Source of the DNA: Flavobacterium sinopsychrotolerans
Lineage (GTDB): Bacteria; Bacteroidota; Bacteroidia; Flavobacteriales; Flavobacteriaceae
Assembly: GCF_900110375.1 (NCBI RefSeq)
Contig: NZ_FODN01000001.1
Span: 62,001 to 126,000, forward strand
Direction: 5' to 3'
DNA: 64,000 nucleotides
Shown here: piece after piece, positions 61,982 to 64,000 of the stretch
Position numbering within the stretch: the stretch's first letter is position 1
Layout: every line of letters begins with the position of its first letter
The notes under the pieces: model-generated
Seen by the model: the letters and a program-made list of their open reading frames with translations, nothing else
Databases searched by the model: none
Told to the model about the DNA's origin: nothing
Position numbers and translations under genes: made by a program

Positions 61982-62246
61982 GTTAAAACACTGATAGTAA
62001 ATCATTTAAATCCTATTAAAAAAATATGAAATTCTACCTTTATATTAACATTGTTTATGGAATACGTTAACACTCAAACCTTTAAAAAATAGGTAAATTT
62101 ACATAAACTTATGATAATTTATATTTTAAATCATTGATAAACAGATAATTAAATATTTAAAAAAAAGGGGAAGAAAAGACAAGCCTTAGCATTCATTAGC
62201 ATATTACAAGTATTAAAACTCATTAATTAATTTAAAACTAAATATT
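61982..62246. other. 265-bp AT-rich intergenic region, no gene seen
   Basis: Very A/T-rich, with short poly-A/poly-T runs. I see no ORF, tRNA, strong hairpin or clear TAnnTTTG box. It presumably carries the promoter of the PepSY-like gene at 62247. Confidence 0.5.
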
Positions 62247-62765
62247 ATGAAATCACTTATTATTATCATTCTTCTAAGTTTTTCTTTCACAGCATTGGCT
62301 CAGGTAACGGAGAAAGGAAAAATCAAAATTGAGGAACTCCCTGGTGTAGTCATTAAAAGGGTTGGAACTGATTTTTCAGTTTATGTCCCTGATAATAATC
62401 CGGACCAAAGAGTAAAAATAGTAGAAGAAAAATTCATTGCTTATGATCTAGGGAAAGATGCTGAAGGAGCTGAAGAATATCTAGTAGTAATGGAAGTAAA
62501 AAATGGTTCTTTGTCTGCTACTTATAATGAAAACGGAAAATTAATACGTGTTGTAGAAGAATTCAAAAACGTAAGACTTCCTAGTGATGTTATCTATTCT
62601 ATCTACAGTACGTATCCGGGATGGACAATTGTAAATGATAAATTTCTCTACACACAAGAGGAAGGAGATATTATAAAAAAACAATATAACGTTAAAATTA
62701 AAAAAGATAAAGAAATTATTAAACTAGTGGTACGTCCCACTGGGGAAATTATTAAAGCTAAATAA
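62247..62765 (+). CDS. Secreted PepSY-like (DUF2874-type) protein
   Basis: 172 residues with signal peptide MKSLIIIILLSFSFTALAQ. The mature part contains two similar alpha/beta halves: FIAYDLGKDAEGAEEYLVVMEVKNGSLSATYNENGKLIRVVEEFKNVRLPSDV and VNDKFLYTQEEGDIIKKQYNVKIKKDKEIIKLVVRPTGEIIKAK, like PepSY/BLIP-like DUF2874 proteins of Bacteroidota. Probably periplasmic; function unknown. Own terminator, so monocistronic. Confidence 0.85.
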   Translation: MKSLIIIILLSFSFTALAQVTEKGKIKIEELPGVVIKRVGTDFSVYVPDNNPDQRVKIVEEKFIAYDLGKDAEGAEEYLVVMEVKNGSLSATYNENGKLIRVVEEFKNVRLPSDVIYSIYSTYPGWTIVNDKFLYTQEEGDIIKKQYNVKIKKDKEIIKLVVRPTGEIIKAK

Positions 62766-62782
62766 TCCTTTTAACGTAAAAG

Positions 62783-62822
62783 AAAGAGGCTGCTAAAATT
62801 ATTTTTAGCAGCCTCTTTCTTT
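62783..62822. terminator. Bidirectional terminator
   Basis: AAAGAGGCTGCTAAAA / TTTTAGCAGCCTCTTT, perfect 16-bp arms (62783-62798, 62803-62818), loop TTAT, between convergent genes. Confidence 0.88.
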
Positions 62823-62837
62823 AGTATTTGTAACTAA

Positions 62838-63479
62838 TTATATATTCTTGACATTTGCGTTGATATTTGCTACAATAAATGAAGTATCATAACCTCCAAA
62901 CATTTTCATATAACTTTTTATAGAGCTCCCATATGCGTCTCTAAAATTACGCTTGCCTTTATTTTTAAAATATTTTTTTACAGTACCAGCTCCTCCAAGA
63001 TGTGCAGCAGCCAATATACCGGATTCTGTGATACGAATGCCGTTCATAATTGTGCCCTCATATTTTTCAATTTCTTTTTTTAGCTCCCATTTATTTTTTG
63101 CCAGAAGTGCAATAAATGCTTTTTCTTGCAATTCAGGACTATTCAAAAAAGCGGACCTATTATGTATTCCAACCGATTTTAAGGTTTCTATACCAAACTG
63201 ATATTTACCTAAATAGCCTAGAGAATTAACTGTTTTGTATTTACTCTCCGATTCTCTGTAGCCAATGGCTTCCTTAAAACCAATAAAGAAATTTCCGGTA
63301 AAAGGGATGTTTAAATTGGTGTATTCGCTTTGTTCTTCCGATGGATATAAGTAGTGTGTTCCATCTTGTTCACTGATAAGAAACCAAGGATTAGTTTCTA
63401 AATTAAAAGGTTTAAAACCTGAGCTCAAAAAAACTGTAATAACAGTCAGACTTGTGTAAAAATACCACTTCTTTATCAT
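62838..63479 (-). CDS. Lytic transglycosylase-like periplasmic protein
   Basis: 213 residues. N-terminal hydrophobic stretch (WYFYTSLTVITVFLSSGFK) is a signal anchor or peptide. FIGFKEAIGYRESESKYKTVNSLGYLGKYQFGIETLKSVG has the SLT/goose-lysozyme plan (catalytic Glu in GYRES, then G-Y-L-G-K-Y-Q-F), and GILAAAHLGGAGTVKKYFKN matches the later helix motif. Probably cleaves peptidoglycan glycan strands to 1,6-anhydro ends. No LysM domain is visible. Confidence 0.85.
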   Translation of the reverse strand: MIKKWYFYTSLTVITVFLSSGFKPFNLETNPWFLISEQDGTHYLYPSEEQSEYTNLNIPFTGNFFIGFKEAIGYRESESKYKTVNSLGYLGKYQFGIETLKSVGIHNRSAFLNSPELQEKAFIALLAKNKWELKKEIEKYEGTIMNGIRITESGILAAAHLGGAGTVKKYFKNKGKRNFRDAYGSSIKSYMKMFGGYDTSFIVANINANVKNI

Positions 63480-63576
63480 AAATTGTTTTTCTTCAAAACG
63501 CTGTCCCGTTAAGAAATTTCTATGCGCAAAGATACAACAAAAATAATAACGCTGATAATCAGTAAGTTAAACTTTT

Positions 63577-64000
63577 CTAAAAATAGATTAAGTGGTATTT
63601 TACATCGTTGAAACGCACAAATTCGATGGTTGGTGCAGGAATTTTAACGGTATTAAATACAGAAAAAACAGTCTTTAGAAAATGAGAATTAGTCTTTATT
63701 TTTGTTAAATCGACATCCAAACTCAGGTAAAATTGTCTGAATCGTTGTGGATTTATGGTCGAAAAAGGAATGTTAGTATCTCTATTTCCGGTTGTCATAC
63801 CTTCAGCCCCATAACCCAATGCTAAATTCAGCCATTTTGGTATTTTAGAACCTTTAGCAAAAGAATGTAAATTGACCGAAAGCCAATAGGTTTGTCCATT
63901 GTAGTCTTTTAGAATTTGTTCTGTAAATGAACTTCCTAAAACCTCAGGTCTGTAGTCGGCATATTTTGTAGTATGAAAAGAGAATTTCGGCGTAATACGT
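63577..64000 (-). CDS. DUF2279-like lipoprotein/periplasmic protein, 5' end outside the window
   Basis: The minus-strand frame is open from the right edge (64000) to a stop at 63577, so about 140 C-terminal residues are seen: RITPKFSFHTTKYADYRPEV, then LKDYNGQTYWLSVNLHSF, KIPKWLNLALGYGAEGMTTG, FRQFYLSLDVDLTKIKTNS and FLKTVFSVFNTVKIPAPTIEF. The YGAEGM and GQTYWLS motifs are those I associate with DUF2279 proteins of Bacteroidota. The N-terminus and any signal peptide are missing. Function unknown. Confidence 0.75.
   Translation of the reverse strand, partial: RITPKFSFHTTKYADYRPEVLGSSFTEQILKDYNGQTYWLSVNLHSFAKGSKIPKWLNLALGYGAEGMTTGNRDTNIPFSTINPQRFRQFYLSLDVDLTKIKTNSHFLKTVFSVFNTVKIPAPTIEFVRFNDVKYHLIYF

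Noticed and set aside
1..64000. CRISPR array, tRNA/rRNA genes, insertion sequences or prophage
   Set aside because: No regularly spaced direct repeats, tRNA-like cloverleaf, transposase, integrase or phage structural gene was found.

Overview
The window is chromosomal DNA from a low-GC Bacteroidota, almost certainly a Flavobacterium or close relative. The reasons are the very AT-rich intergenic DNA, several TAnnTTTG (-7) promoter boxes, a general lack of Shine-Dalgarno sequences, Bacteroidota-type proteins (a DnaJ with a reduced zinc finger, Fur, PPK2, an imelysin-like/di-heme peroxidase lipoprotein) and small dispersed palindromic repeats. It is dense, mostly core genome. I see no tRNA, rRNA, CRISPR array, insertion sequence or prophage.

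Layout. 1-7.6 kb is the end of a surface-polysaccharide cluster: two glycosyltransferases at the left edge, then a tightly overlapping minus-strand operon (GNAT/FemAB-like acyltransferase, sugar aminotransferase, glycosyltransferase, Wzx flippase, O-acyltransferase). 7.7-23.5 kb holds housekeeping and transport genes: TRIC channel, rRNA/tRNA methyltransferase, serine hydrolase, Rsh (p)ppGpp enzyme, Fur, PurA, Nudix hydrolase, DMT, MFS, AEC and MATE transporters, 1-Cys peroxiredoxin, MeaB and an outer-membrane beta-barrel protein. 23.5-29 kb has a peroxidase lipoprotein, a PhoX-like lipoprotein and polyphosphate kinase 2. 29-45 kb holds an SDR, MtaB, an S9 peptidase, a HAD phosphatase, a single-lobe DEAD-box protein, an NtrC-type regulator lacking a DNA-binding domain, a NatAB-like ABC exporter, DnaJ-GrpE, HisS, a MacB-like permease and PrmC. 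45-64 kb holds RibD, YigZ, YbgC, DnaA, an LMW phosphatase, an RsmI-like methyltransferase, methionine aminotransferase, dienoyl-CoA reductase, a YceI/pirin/Crp group, uridine kinase, DivIC, methylmalonyl-CoA mutase MutA/MutB with a toxin-antitoxin pair between the subunits, a PepSY-like secreted protein and a lytic transglycosylase.

Functional links. MeaB (20-21 kb) is the G-protein chaperone of the mutase encoded at 58-62 kb. DnaJ/GrpE form one chaperone unit. The ABC permease and ATPase are a pair. PhoX-like phosphatase and PPK2 are neighbours in phosphate metabolism.

The least expected material is not in the main genes. It comprises: a 16-bp palindrome present in-frame inside two unrelated genes (aminotransferase and prmC) and again in the ribD promoter; four copies of a modular structured repeat (about 100-150 bp, conserved ends, variable hairpin core) resembling the Flavo-1 RNA family; a decayed in-frame duplicate of the 5' end of mtaB; a wzx gene with no canonical start codon where AUA is the likely initiator; an 18-bp operator-like palindrome and 21-bp-spaced direct repeats between a MATE pump and a porin-like gene; and a perfect 24-bp-arm terminator hairpin whose T-tract touches the start codon of the next gene. 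No single large undescribed system is apparent.
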